A stretch of DNA of 64,000 bases, from contig NZ_ATUF01000002.1 of assembly GCF_000420065.1 (NCBI RefSeq), positions 868,001 through 932,000 on the forward strand, read 5' to 3'. The stretch comes from Varibaculum cambriense DSM 15806. GTDB lineage: Bacteria; Actinomycetota; Actinomycetes; Actinomycetales; Actinomycetaceae. Below are positions 26,707-35,589 of the stretch, in pieces. Below the pieces are notes generated by a model, which saw only the letters and a program-made list of their open reading frames with translations, searched no databases and was not told the DNA's origin. How positions within the stretch are numbered: the first letter of the stretch is position 1; the number at the start of each line of letters is the position of its first letter. The position numbers and the translations under genes were made by a program.

Positions 26707-27483
26707 TTAAGCCCCCTGGGCGGGAGCTCCTCCAGCATCCTCTCCGCCGGCGACAGTAGCCCGAACTGGGGTCCAACCCGGCTTTTCCGGGCTAGCGGCG
26801 GTCGCGGGGCGCCGCGAGCGGTAAACGATTGGTGGACGGGTAACGTAACCCACCGGAGCCGAAAGTACGTGCACTAGGCGGGTGAAGGGCCATACCGCCA
26901 ACAGCAGTAAACCGGCAATGATATGCAGTTTGAAACTGAGCGGCACATTCGCCATCAGATCCACCTGAGGTTGCAGCATGAACAGGGAACGCAGCCACAC
27001 CGAAATCGTTTTGCGGTAGTTATAGCCGCCATCAGCCCCAAAGATCTGGTTGGCGGCGGTTGCTATTGCTCCCAACGCCAGGGGAATCGCCAAGAAAATA
27101 TAGGCAACCAGGTCACGAGCGGTAGTAGCGAAACGTACCGAATGGTTAACGAAACGCCGCCACAGCAAGCCGATAAAGCCCACCACCGCCGCAATCCCTG
27201 CCGCGGTGCCCCCAAAGGTGGCTAGCAGGTGATATTGGTGTTGAGTAACCCCCATGGCTTCGGTCATCCAGTCGGGGATGAATAGCCCCATAAAGTGTCC
27301 CACCAGCACGAACAGGATCCCGAAATGGAATAGCGGGGAAGCTAATCGCAGGATTTTAGCTTCACGTAGCTGTGAGGACTCGGAAGTCCATCCATACTGA
27401 TCAGAGCGGTAACGCCAGATAAGACCGGCAACTAGTAGCGTAATGCAAATATAGGGAAATACTCCCCAAAACAACACGTCCAT
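26707..27483 (-). CDS. narI: Respiratory nitrate reductase gamma subunit (cytochrome b)
   Basis: 258 residues, five TM segments. It takes electrons from menaquinol and passes them to NarH. The four axial His for the two b hemes are visible: H53 and H63 in FHFGILFVLVGHF, and a later pair in KLHIIAGL and RLVHVL near residues 186 and 204. The C-terminal ~35 residues form a basic, Pro/Ala-rich cytoplasmic tail. Starts 4 nt after narJ; last gene of narK-narGHJI, followed by a terminator. Needs heme, whose last synthetic step is at the window's left edge. Confidence 0.96.
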   Translation of the reverse strand: MDVLFWGVFPYICITLLVAGLIWRYRSDQYGWTSESSQLREAKILRLASPLFHFGILFVLVGHFMGLFIPDWMTEAMGVTQHQYHLLATFGGTAAGIAAVVGFIGLLWRRFVNHSVRFATTARDLVAYIFLAIPLALGAIATAANQIFGADGGYNYRKTISVWLRSLFMLQPQVDLMANVPLSFKLHIIAGLLLLAVWPFTRLVHVLSAPVGYVTRPPIVYRSRRPATAASPEKPGWTPVRATVAGGEDAGGAPAQGA

Positions 27484-27487
27484 GACT

Positions 27488-28213
27488 TCACCCTTCGCTC
27501 GCGGTGTCTGCTTGAACCGGGGCTAACTGCGGCCACGGCAAGTTATTACTGTCATCCAAGCCCACCAATTCGGTAGGCGGACCTTGACAGATGAGGCGCT
27601 CCATACGCTCAGTGGTTTCCCTATCGGCTTCCCCCAACACCATGCGCAGGGCAGCGACCACTTTCTGCCAGGGAGAATCTAGCGAGCACAGCGCAGCGTG
27701 CAGCACTTCGATCCCCTCGCGGCTAGCCGCGATTGCGCCTAAGACTAGGGCTAAATCTTCGCCCTCACAGCGGGCGGCTAACTCTAAAACCCGCGGTAGA
27801 TAGTCAGGTAGGGATTCGCGGTGGGGAGGCTCGAAACCTACGGCGCTAAATAAATCCGAAAACACCGTCAGCGCGATCCCGCGTTGCCGGGTATCTCCAG
27901 TGGCGTAATAGGTTAGCTCCAGGGCGCAGCGGCGTTTGCGGTCAAAAGTCTCCACGTAGTCCTCTTGGACTCCGCGTACTCCGCGCATGCGTGCCCAGGA
28001 AGAAAACTCTCCAAGTTCCCGACCGATAGCCTCGGGTAGCAGCTCAGATTCTGTCTTCACCTGGGAAAGGACTTCCTCCAGGTTGTCACCGGGGTAATCC
28101 AAGAGCAGCGCGCAAGCCATGAGGGCAGCCGAGCGCTGTTCTGGCTCCAGAGCCACCGCGTTTACCGGGGGCGCCTCTTGCCGGGTAGGAATAAAAGAAA
28201 CCTTAGCGCTCAC
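27488..28213 (-). CDS. narJ: Nitrate reductase assembly chaperone
   Basis: 241 residues, all-helical TorD/NarJ family. It binds apo-NarG and helps insert Moco and the FS0 cluster; it is not part of the final enzyme. Typical segments: ALLLDYPGDNLEEVL, VQEDYVETFDRKRRCALELTYY (split as VQEDYVETFDRKRRC and ALELTYYATGDTRQRG), LPDYLPRVLE. GTG 28213 overlaps the narH stop (GTGA), so translation is coupled. The C-terminal ~25 residues are variable. Confidence 0.94.
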   Translation of the reverse strand: MSAKVSFIPTRQEAPPVNAVALEPEQRSAALMACALLLDYPGDNLEEVLSQVKTESELLPEAIGRELGEFSSWARMRGVRGVQEDYVETFDRKRRCALELTYYATGDTRQRGIALTVFSDLFSAVGFEPPHRESLPDYLPRVLELAARCEGEDLALVLGAIAASREGIEVLHAALCSLDSPWQKVVAALRMVLGEADRETTERMERLICQGPPTELVGLDDSNNLPWPQLAPVQADTASEG

Positions 28214-29703
28214 CGCGGTGCCCTCCCGATTTCCACCGGAACTTTACCCGAGGGCGCGCCCTGACCCACCGGACAAATATATTCACTGGGGGTGCGCGCA
28301 GTTTCCGGATGAGTGGTGGGAATGACGTAGCGATCTTTATATTTAGCGACCGATAGCAAGCGGTACATGGCTTTTACTTGGTCTTCGCTCATGCCTACCG
28401 CAGCCGGGATTTCCGGATTAGGCTTATCGCCCAGATTAATATCGCGCATATAAGACCGCATAGCCGCTAAGCGCCGCAAGGAGCGCTCCACCGGTCGCGG
28501 ATCCCCAGCAGCAAATAGGTCTGCTAGGTACTCTAGAGGAATACGCATAGTAGCGAGCGCAGTTAGCAGGATCTTATGGTTCTCCCCATCGGCTCCCGAA
28601 GCGGTTACTGCCTCTACTACCGGTGATAGTGGGGGAATGTACCAAACCATCGGCAGGGTGCGGAACTCCGGATGCAGAGGCAGCGCCAGAGAATATTCCA
28701 CGATCAACTTATAAACGGGAGAATTTTGTGCCGCCTCGATGAAAGACTCCGGAATCCCGCTTTGCCGCGCAGCCGCAATCACTTGCGGATCGGAGGGATC
28801 CAACATTACATCGCGCTGCGCCTGGTAGAGATCGGTTTCCTCCTTGACTGCCGCCGCTTGGCTGACCCGATCTGCGTCATAGAGGATAACCCCCAGGTAG
28901 CGCAGCCTGCCCACGCAGGTTTCGGAGCAAACCGTGGGGTCACCGGCCTCGATCCGGGGGTAGCAGAGGGTGCATTTTTCGGCTTTGCCGCTCTTATGGT
29001 TGAAGTAAACCTTCTTATAAGGACAACCCGAAACACACATTCGCCAGCCGCGACAAGCATCCTGGTCAACTAGGACAATCCCGTCCTCGGTGCGTTTATA
29101 CATTGCTCCCGACGGGCAGGCGGCTACGCAGGTGGGGTTCAAACAGTGGTTACAAATCCGCGGCAGGTAGAACATAAACGAATTTTCAATATCCGTTTTT
29201 ACCTGCTGATTCATCTTTTTGAGGGTGGGATCGTCCTGCATGGTTTCGGTAGATCCGGCCAGGTTGTCATCCCAGTTCGGCCCCCACTCAATGTTCTTTA
29301 AGGGCTTTCCGCTCATTTGGGAGCGCGCCTGCGCCACCGGTAGCGCTTTGGAACCCGCCGGAGCCGACAACAACTTGTCATAGTCATAAGTCCAGGGCTC
29401 GTAATAGTCGTCTATCTGTGGCATATGGGGGTTGGCGAAAATTTTAGTCAGCTGTGCTAGTTTCCCCCCAGAACGCGGAACCAGCTTGCCGGAGGCCGTG
29501 CGCCGCCAGCCGCCCTTCCACTTTTCCTGGTCTTCCCAGGTGCGCGGATAACCGAGTCCGGGGCGAGTCTCCACATTGTTGAACCACATATATTCAGTGC
29601 CGGTACGGTTAGTCCAGGCCTGTTTGCAGGTCACCGAGCAGGTGTGGCAACCAATGCACTTGTCCAGGTTCATTACCATGACCACTTGGCTCATTACTTT
29701 CAT
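28210..29703 (-). CDS. narH: Respiratory nitrate reductase beta subunit (Fe-S)
   Basis: 497 residues. It carries electrons from NarI hemes to NarG through three [4Fe-4S] and one [3Fe-4S] cluster. Cys groups are all present: CIGCHTCSVTC; CNHCLNPTCVAACP; CRGWRMCVSGCP, where Trp replaces one Cys and marks the [3Fe-4S] site; and CTLCYPRIEAGDPTVCSETC. Start ATG 29703 has AAGGAGA 7 nt upstream. Lies 41 nt after narG. Confidence 0.98.
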   Translation of the reverse strand: MKVMSQVVMVMNLDKCIGCHTCSVTCKQAWTNRTGTEYMWFNNVETRPGLGYPRTWEDQEKWKGGWRRTASGKLVPRSGGKLAQLTKIFANPHMPQIDDYYEPWTYDYDKLLSAPAGSKALPVAQARSQMSGKPLKNIEWGPNWDDNLAGSTETMQDDPTLKKMNQQVKTDIENSFMFYLPRICNHCLNPTCVAACPSGAMYKRTEDGIVLVDQDACRGWRMCVSGCPYKKVYFNHKSGKAEKCTLCYPRIEAGDPTVCSETCVGRLRYLGVILYDADRVSQAAAVKEETDLYQAQRDVMLDPSDPQVIAAARQSGIPESFIEAAQNSPVYKLIVEYSLALPLHPEFRTLPMVWYIPPLSPVVEAVTASGADGENHKILLTALATMRIPLEYLADLFAAGDPRPVERSLRRLAAMRSYMRDINLGDKPNPEIPAAVGMSEDQVKAMYRLLSVAKYKDRYVIPTTHPETARTPSEYICPVGQGAPSGKVPVEIGRAPR

Positions 29704-29744
29704 GACTGGTCTCCTTTAGAGAAAATGCAAACTGCCACTGACAT

Positions 29745-32700
29745 TTAGAACTCCACCTCCTGGCTGCGGCGCCGAATATAGGTGACTTCGTCGCGCTGGT
29801 TACCGGTAGGACCGGTGTAGTTGAAGGCATACGAGAACTGCCCATAGCCGCCCAACAAATGAGTTGGTTTAATAAAGATGCGGGTCAGAGAGTTATGGGT
29901 GCCGCCCCGTTTACCGGTTGACTGGTTAAGCGGAGTGTGGGTAATCCGTTCTTGTGCGTGGTACATAAACACGGTGCCTTCCGGGATGCGGTGGGACACA
30001 ATTGCGCGGGCGCTAACCACTCCGTTGCGGTTATGGGCCTCAATCCATTCGTTATCGCGCACCCCAATCTTGGCGGCATCCTGCGGAGACATCCACACGG
30101 TTTGTCCGCCCCGACCCAGGGTCAACATATAGAGGTTATCGAAATACTGGGAGTGGATCGCCCACTTGTTATGGGGAGTGAGGTAGCGGACTGCCACCTC
30201 GGCGCTGGGGGTGCCATCCCCGCGCACCATGCCGGGAGCGGGTTCCCCAAAGAGGTGGTGTAAATCCAGTGGGGGGCGATAGGTGGGCAGGGATTCCCCG
30301 TAGGCACACATCCAGTCGTGATCCAGGTAGTAGTGCATCCGGCCAGTGAGGGTGTGCCAGGGTTTGAGGTACTCTACGTTTTGGCTAAACGCAGTGTAAC
30401 GCCGGCCTCCATGTTCACTGCCGGACCATTCGGGGGAAGTAACCACGGTCTTGGGAGCCTGTTGCACATCGGCCAGAGTGATCTGGTAATCAGCGTGTCC
30501 GCGCGACATTTCGGTCATATCTCCGGCGGCGTCCACCTTTTCGGTGAGGGTCTTAAAGCCCTGGGTGGCGAGGCGTCCATTGGTGGTGCCCGAGAACTTC
30601 AAAATGAACTCGGCAGCAATCTGGTCGGTGTCTAGGCGCGGACGCGGGCCAATCGCAGTCTCAATTTCTCCGAACTGTTCGCGCATTTCCCGCAGCTCTT
30701 TATCCGGGGTGAAAGGTACGCCTTTGGTGCCCATCCCCATTTTTTCGATAACCGGACCCAGGGAGTTAAATTTCTCCCCAATCTTGGTGTAGTCGCGCTC
30801 GATGGGGATAATCTTTGGCATATTGACTCCCGGCACCCAGCCGCATTCCTCGCGGGGAATCACTACCCCCGCGGGATTAGCTAGCTCATCCGGGCTGTCG
30901 TGGTTCAAAGGAGCCGCCAGGAGGTCCAGTTGGGTACCCAGGTGATTGCCTGCCATCTTGGAGACCAGCTGCGCTAAATCTTGGAACAACTGGAAATCAG
31001 TGCGTGCCTGCCAGGGCGGCAAGATCGCGGCGTTGAAGGTATGCACATAGGGGTGCATATCGGTGCTGGACAGGTCATGTTTCTCGTACCAGGTGGCAGC
31101 TGGCAGCAAAACGTCAGAATGCAAAGTGGTAGAAGTGTTGCGGAAGTCCGCAGTCACCACCAAATCCAGCTTGCCTTTCGCGGCCTGCTCGCGCCAACGC
31201 ACGTTACGAGGACGCTGGTCTTCCGGTACTTCCTCGGCCTGGACATCGTTATCGGCCCCGATCATATGGCGCAAGAAGAACTCGGTACCCTTGGCAGAGG
31301 ACCCCAAAAGGTTAGTACGCCAGTTAAAGAGGACACGCGGGTAGTTCACCGGATTGTCCGGATCTTTCGCCGCGAACTCTAGCTTTCCGGCAGCGAGCTC
31401 TTCGGCTACGTAGTCCGCGGGTTTTTGCCCGGATTCTTGCGCTTGCCGCCCCAGCTCCAAAGAAGACCGATTGAACTGGGGATATGCGGGCATCCAGCCG
31501 CGTTCAGTAGCTTCCAGTAAAGAATCTGCAATGTTTTGCTTGGGCACTGAGGCCACAGACGCAGGCGAAGTTAAGCGGTCGGTGGTCAGCGAATCGTAAC
31601 GCCACTGATCAGTGGTTAAATACCAGAAACCGGTGGAGATCATTTGCCGGGCGGGACGCTGCCAGTCCAGGGCGAATGAATATTGGGTCCAACCGGTAAT
31701 CGGGCGTACCTTCTCCTGACCCACGTAGTGCGCCCAGCCGCCACCGTTAACCCCCTGGGTGCCGCACATCGAAGTCAGTGCCAAGATAGTGCGATAGATC
31801 TGGTCAGAGTGGAAATAGTGGTTCGTGCCCGCACCCAAGATAATCTGGCTGCGTCCTTTAGAATCGAGGGCGTTTTGCGCGAACTCGCGGGCAATCCGGA
31901 TAGTGGCATTAGCCGGCACCCCGGTGATTTCTTCCGCCCATGCGGGAGTCCCCGGATTGGAGGAATCCTGGTAATCCTCGCCCCAAATGCCCGGGAGACC
32001 AGCACGTTTTACCCCATACTGAGCCAGCAAAATATCGTAAACCGTGGTCACCAGGTGCCCGTCAACCTTGCGTACTGGTACCCCCCGGTTAATGGTGCCA
32101 GCACCCACGGAGCTACCTTTGTTTTCCCCGGCTACCAGGTCAAAGCGGGGCAGGGTAATTTCAGCGCTTTCTCCGCCTTCTTGATAGAGGCTGAGCTGGG
32201 CGTTTACCCCCTCCATCTTTAGGTTCCAATGACCTTTACCTTCCGGAGTGAACCGGTCAGCCAAAGTACCACCCGGATCCTTCACGCTACCGTCGGCATC
32301 CATCACCAGGAAACGGAATTCCGGCTTTGGCTTTTCTTTAACTTCTGCCGGCAGGCTAGACACATCAGCGGCGCTTAAGAATTTGCCCGGCACCAGTCCT
32401 TCGGGGGTTTCTTCTAGCTTTACTAGGAAGGGCGAGTCGGTATAGCTACGCATATAGTCCAAGAAATAGGGAGACTGTTTGCCCACATGGAACTCGTTTA
32501 GAATCACGTGCCCCATCGCCGTAGCTAGCGCCCCATCGGTACCGGGGTTAACCCGCAACCATTCATCCGCAAACTTGGTGTTATCGGAATAGTCGGGGTT
32601 GATGGATACCATCTTTTGCCCGTGGTAACGCGCCTCGGTCATGAAATGCGCATCCGGGGTGCGGGTGAGCGGCAGGTTAGAACCCCAAACTAGCAGGTAG

Positions 32701-33446
32701 GAGGAGTTAAACCAGTCTCCGGCCTCGGGAACATCGGTTTGATCCCCGAATACCTGGGGGCTGGCGACCGGAAGGTCTGCATACCAGTCATAGAAAGATA
32801 GGTTTACCCCGCCAATCAGCTGCAGGTAACGGGCACCGGCACCGAAAGAAACCATCGACATGGCGGGGAGCACCGAGAAACCGGCGATCCGGTCCGGACC
32901 GTAGTCTTTAATGGTGGCAACATTGGCGGCGGCTACGATTTCTAGGGCTTCCTCCCAGCTGGTACGCACCATGCCCCCTTTACCGCGCGCGGACTTATAG
33001 GCGGCGGAGGCTACCGGATCGGAAGCGACCGCCCGGAAGGCATCGACTGGATCGGGGTGAGTTTGTTTAGCTTTGCGATAGGCATCTAGCAGCACTGAGC
33101 GCACATAGGGGTGCCGGATCCGGGTGGGAGAATACTCGTACCAGGAAAACGCGGCGCCTCGCGGGCAGCCGCGCGGCTCGTAGTCGGGCATATCTGGACC
33201 GGTCGAAGGATAATCAACCGCTTGTGCCTCCCAGGTGATCAATCCGTCCTTCACGAACACCCGCCAGGAGCAAGAACCGGTGCAGTTCACCCCGTGAGTG
33301 GAGCGCACCACCTTGTCATGGCTGAAACGTTGCCGGTAGAACGCATCCGCTTCGCGTCCTCCGACCAGGAACATTTGGCGAGCATCCTGGCTTACCTGCC
33401 CGCGCCTAAGCTTCGCACCTAGTTTTAATAACGAAGAAACAGCCAT
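29745..33446 (-). CDS. narG: Respiratory nitrate reductase alpha subunit (Moco)
   Basis: 1233 residues, full length. It reduces nitrate to nitrite at a bis-MGD molybdenum centre on the cytoplasmic face. The N-terminal FS0 cluster motif is intact: H51, C55, C59, C94 in STHGVNCTGSCSW...EPRGCPRG. The Mo-ligand Asp lies in the FYDWYADLPVASP segment near residue 217. No twin-arginine signal is present, so the enzyme faces the cytoplasm as in NarG of E. coli and mycobacteria, and local TatAC is not needed for it. AAAGG sits 8 nt before ATG 33446. Confidence 0.99.
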   Translation of the reverse strand: MAVSSLLKLGAKLRRGQVSQDARQMFLVGGREADAFYRQRFSHDKVVRSTHGVNCTGSCSWRVFVKDGLITWEAQAVDYPSTGPDMPDYEPRGCPRGAAFSWYEYSPTRIRHPYVRSVLLDAYRKAKQTHPDPVDAFRAVASDPVASAAYKSARGKGGMVRTSWEEALEIVAAANVATIKDYGPDRIAGFSVLPAMSMVSFGAGARYLQLIGGVNLSFYDWYADLPVASPQVFGDQTDVPEAGDWFNSSYLLVWGSNLPLTRTPDAHFMTEARYHGQKMVSINPDYSDNTKFADEWLRVNPGTDGALATAMGHVILNEFHVGKQSPYFLDYMRSYTDSPFLVKLEETPEGLVPGKFLSAADVSSLPAEVKEKPKPEFRFLVMDADGSVKDPGGTLADRFTPEGKGHWNLKMEGVNAQLSLYQEGGESAEITLPRFDLVAGENKGSSVGAGTINRGVPVRKVDGHLVTTVYDILLAQYGVKRAGLPGIWGEDYQDSSNPGTPAWAEEITGVPANATIRIAREFAQNALDSKGRSQIILGAGTNHYFHSDQIYRTILALTSMCGTQGVNGGGWAHYVGQEKVRPITGWTQYSFALDWQRPARQMISTGFWYLTTDQWRYDSLTTDRLTSPASVASVPKQNIADSLLEATERGWMPAYPQFNRSSLELGRQAQESGQKPADYVAEELAAGKLEFAAKDPDNPVNYPRVLFNWRTNLLGSSAKGTEFFLRHMIGADNDVQAEEVPEDQRPRNVRWREQAAKGKLDLVVTADFRNTSTTLHSDVLLPAATWYEKHDLSSTDMHPYVHTFNAAILPPWQARTDFQLFQDLAQLVSKMAGNHLGTQLDLLAAPLNHDSPDELANPAGVVIPREECGWVPGVNMPKIIPIERDYTKIGEKFNSLGPVIEKMGMGTKGVPFTPDKELREMREQFGEIETAIGPRPRLDTDQIAAEFILKFSGTTNGRLATQGFKTLTEKVDAAGDMTEMSRGHADYQITLADVQQAPKTVVTSPEWSGSEHGGRRYTAFSQNVEYLKPWHTLTGRMHYYLDHDWMCAYGESLPTYRPPLDLHHLFGEPAPGMVRGDGTPSAEVAVRYLTPHNKWAIHSQYFDNLYMLTLGRGGQTVWMSPQDAAKIGVRDNEWIEAHNRNGVVSARAIVSHRIPEGTVFMYHAQERITHTPLNQSTGKRGGTHNSLTRIFIKPTHLLGGYGQFSYAFNYTGPTGNQRDEVTYIRRRSQEVEF

Positions 33447-33459
33447 TTTATTTTCCTTT

Positions 33460-33512
33460 AAGTTTTGTGCTTACCAAGTTTTGTGTTCCGAGGACGCTAG
33501 CGGCGTCCTCGG
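33460..33512 (-). promoter_or_regulatory. narK-narG spacer with hairpin and direct repeat
   Basis: The 76-bp spacer holds a perfect 10-bp hairpin, CCGAGGACGC (33488-33497) with GCGTCCTCGG (33503-33512), then two copies of AAGTTTTGTG (33460-33469, 33476-33485) with a 16-nt period just before the narG ribosome-binding site. No T run follows the hairpin, so an mRNA processing or stability element that sets different narK and narG levels is more likely than a terminator. Confidence 0.5.
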
Positions 33513-33522
33513 GAATAGTTTC

Positions 33523-34842
33523 TTATCCGGGGAAGGGAGCGTTCTTGCGGGCGTACTGCCACCAACACAGCGCCGAACCGATGATGCAAAAGACGGTGCA
33601 GCCGTAGAAGAAGGTAGTCGGGGAGATGGCAGTCAGCGCCACCGACACCACGAAGGGACCAAAGGAAGCGACCGCAGCGGTGAACCCGATGGCGCCGCCT
33701 GCTTGGCGGGCGGGCATAATCATCGGCATCTGTTTGAAGGTGCCAGCATTGCCCAGGCCAGAGAAGAAGAACATTACCAGCATGGCAATCAGGAAACCGT
33801 AAAAGTCGCTCATGCCGCGGGGATTATTTAGGTAGAAGCCGGCAATGGCCAAGGTAACCGCCATCCCCACTCCGGAAATGAAGGTCCAGATAGCCCCGCC
33901 CATTTTGTCGCAGAAAGGACCCCAGGCCATGCGGACCACTGAACCAATCAGCGGTCCGAGGAAGGCGAAGGAAGCACCGACGACCGCTAGTTTCAGGGGA
34001 GATTCGGCACCGTAGTTGTCGTTAATCAGCAGACCGAATACTGCCGATAGCCCCGAAAATAGTCCGAAGGTCATCACATACAGCACCGTCATGTACCAGG
34101 TGTTGGCGTTGCTGAAGATGTCGAGCTGCTGGCGAATATTGGCTTTAATCGGTACATCACGTAGCAGGGTGAAAGACAAGATCGCGGCCACGAGGCACCA
34201 AGGCACGAAGAAGATTGCGGCGTTAGACACCCAAATATTTACCCCGTCCGCGGTCTGTTGGGGGCTCATCCAGGTGAGACCGAATAGCGAGAATCCCATT
34301 AGCAGCGGGCCGACTAGCTGAATGATCGACATCCCCAGGTTGCCGATCCCGGCTTGCAGTCCCAAAGCAGTTCCCGAAAGCCGCTTGGGGAAGAAATAGC
34401 CGGTAGAGGGCATATAGCCAGAGAAGGAACCGCCCCCGATTCCACACATGAAGGCTAAAGCTAGTAGCCACCAATAGGGGGTGTTCGGGTTTTGCACCGC
34501 GAAGAACCAACCCAGCATGGGGATCATATAAAGGATTGAAGACCAGCCCACCAGTTTGCGGGTACCCACGATGGGTGGCAAGAAAGTGTAAATCAAACGC
34601 AAAAACCCGCAGGACAGACCGGGCATCGAGGTCAGCCAGTAAAGTTGCGCTTTGGTGAGGTCGAATCCGATCTCGTTAAGTTTAGGGGCGATTGCGGATA
34701 CTAGGAACCATACGGTGAACGCCAGAATCAAGGAATAGGTGGAGATCGCCAGGGTGCGCCAGGCAAGTCCAGAGTCCCATTTATCCGGGTTATTCGGTTC
34801 CCAGTCAGTCAGTACGTATTTAGATTTCTTAGTAGCTTCCAT
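33523..34842 (-). CDS. narK: Nitrate/nitrite transporter, MFS NarK type
   Basis: 439 residues, 12 predicted TM segments, single-domain NarK. The nitrate signature in TM5 is clear (CGIGGGSFSGYMPSTGYFFP), with a second Gly-rich signature in TM11 (FSGLGNAGTFKQMPMIM). Basic residues for substrate binding lie at FLRLIYTFL (TM2) and VVRMAWGPF (TM8). It moves nitrate in and/or nitrite out. First gene of the nar operon, with its promoter in the narK/mog divergent region. ATG 34842. Confidence 0.97.
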   Translation of the reverse strand: MEATKKSKYVLTDWEPNNPDKWDSGLAWRTLAISTYSLILAFTVWFLVSAIAPKLNEIGFDLTKAQLYWLTSMPGLSCGFLRLIYTFLPPIVGTRKLVGWSSILYMIPMLGWFFAVQNPNTPYWWLLALAFMCGIGGGSFSGYMPSTGYFFPKRLSGTALGLQAGIGNLGMSIIQLVGPLLMGFSLFGLTWMSPQQTADGVNIWVSNAAIFFVPWCLVAAILSFTLLRDVPIKANIRQQLDIFSNANTWYMTVLYVMTFGLFSGLSAVFGLLINDNYGAESPLKLAVVGASFAFLGPLIGSVVRMAWGPFCDKMGGAIWTFISGVGMAVTLAIAGFYLNNPRGMSDFYGFLIAMLVMFFFSGLGNAGTFKQMPMIMPARQAGGAIGFTAAVASFGPFVVSVALTAISPTTFFYGCTVFCIIGSALCWWQYARKNAPFPG

Positions 34843-34895
34843 AGCTCCAATGCTTTCTTTATGCCGGGTAACGCCCTCAGCCTGTCAGATTTTCC

Positions 34896-34977
34896 TTATC
34901 TTTTCCGTGTTAAGATAAATGAGGACAATATCTGCAGGTTACAGCGATATCGTTTATAACGATACTAGTCCAACCTG
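34896..34977. promoter_or_regulatory. Tandem dyads in the narK/mog divergent promoter region
   Basis: Dyad 1: TTATCTT (34896-34902) and AAGATAA (34912-34918), 9-bp spacer. Dyad 2: the perfect TATCGTT-TAT-AACGATA (34948-34964), flanked at exactly 7 bp on each side by CAGGTT (34935-34940) and AACCTG (34972-34977). The result is a 43-bp nested symmetric block. The CGTT-n-AACG core resembles E. coli ModE boxes. It lies ~74 bp before mog and ~106 bp before narK, so it could control both. Regulator identity is inferred. Confidence 0.6.
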
Positions 34978-35037
34978 AGGGACAGTATCCCGGTAATCGC
35001 AAGCTGGTGTTTGCGTAATTGGTAGGAGGATTTCGCC

Positions 35038-35589
35038 TTGTCAACGGACCCGCACGCGCACTTAAAAGAGAAAAAACTACAAAAATTGCGCGGTCGTGCT
35101 GCAGGTGCGGTGATAACTGTGTCAGATCGTTGTAAAAGCGGCGAACGCCCTGATAAGTCAGGTCCTTTGGCTCAGGAACTCTTGGCTGGGTACGGAATCG
35201 ATGTAGATCGGGTAAGGGTGGTGGCTGACGGAATCGAATCCGTCCAAAACGAAATTCGCGCTGCCATTGCCGAAGGGGCGCGGGTGGTGCTAACAACCGG
35301 AGGCACCGGAATTACCGAACGTGACCTCACACCCGAGGCGACCGCCCCGCTGCTGGAGGCACGCCTGGACGGGATTGCGTGGCAAATCTGTCAGCAGGGT
35401 CTAAAAGCTACCCCGCTATCTTCGCTTTCGCGGGGTCTGGTGGGGATTACTGCGCGTGGCGCCGCGGGTGCCATCGTGGCCAATGCGCCCGGCTCGCGAG
35501 GCGGAGTGCGCGACACCCTGAGCGTCCTCGGCCCCCTCTTGCCCCACCTATTAGAGCAGCTAGATCCGGTAGCCTTCCCCTTAGATTAG
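35038..35589 (+). CDS. mog: Molybdopterin adenylyltransferase (MoaB/Mog family)
   Basis: 183 residues. It adenylates molybdopterin ahead of Mo insertion by MoeA. MoCF-domain motifs: ITVSDRCKSGERPDKSGP, TTGGTGITERDLTPEA, SRGLVGITARGAAGAIVANAPGS (split), and DTLSVLGPLLPHLLEQL. A ~20-residue basic N-terminal extension is present. Start TTG 35038 with GGAGG 8 nt upstream. Divergent from narK; converges with mobA, whose stop directly abuts it. MoaB and Mog are hard to separate by sequence alone. Confidence 0.93.
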   Translation: MSTDPHAHLKEKKLQKLRGRAAGAVITVSDRCKSGERPDKSGPLAQELLAGYGIDVDRVRVVADGIESVQNEIRAAIAEGARVVLTTGGTGITERDLTPEATAPLLEARLDGIAWQICQQGLKATPLSSLSRGLVGITARGAAGAIVANAPGSRGGVRDTLSVLGPLLPHLLEQLDPVAFPLD

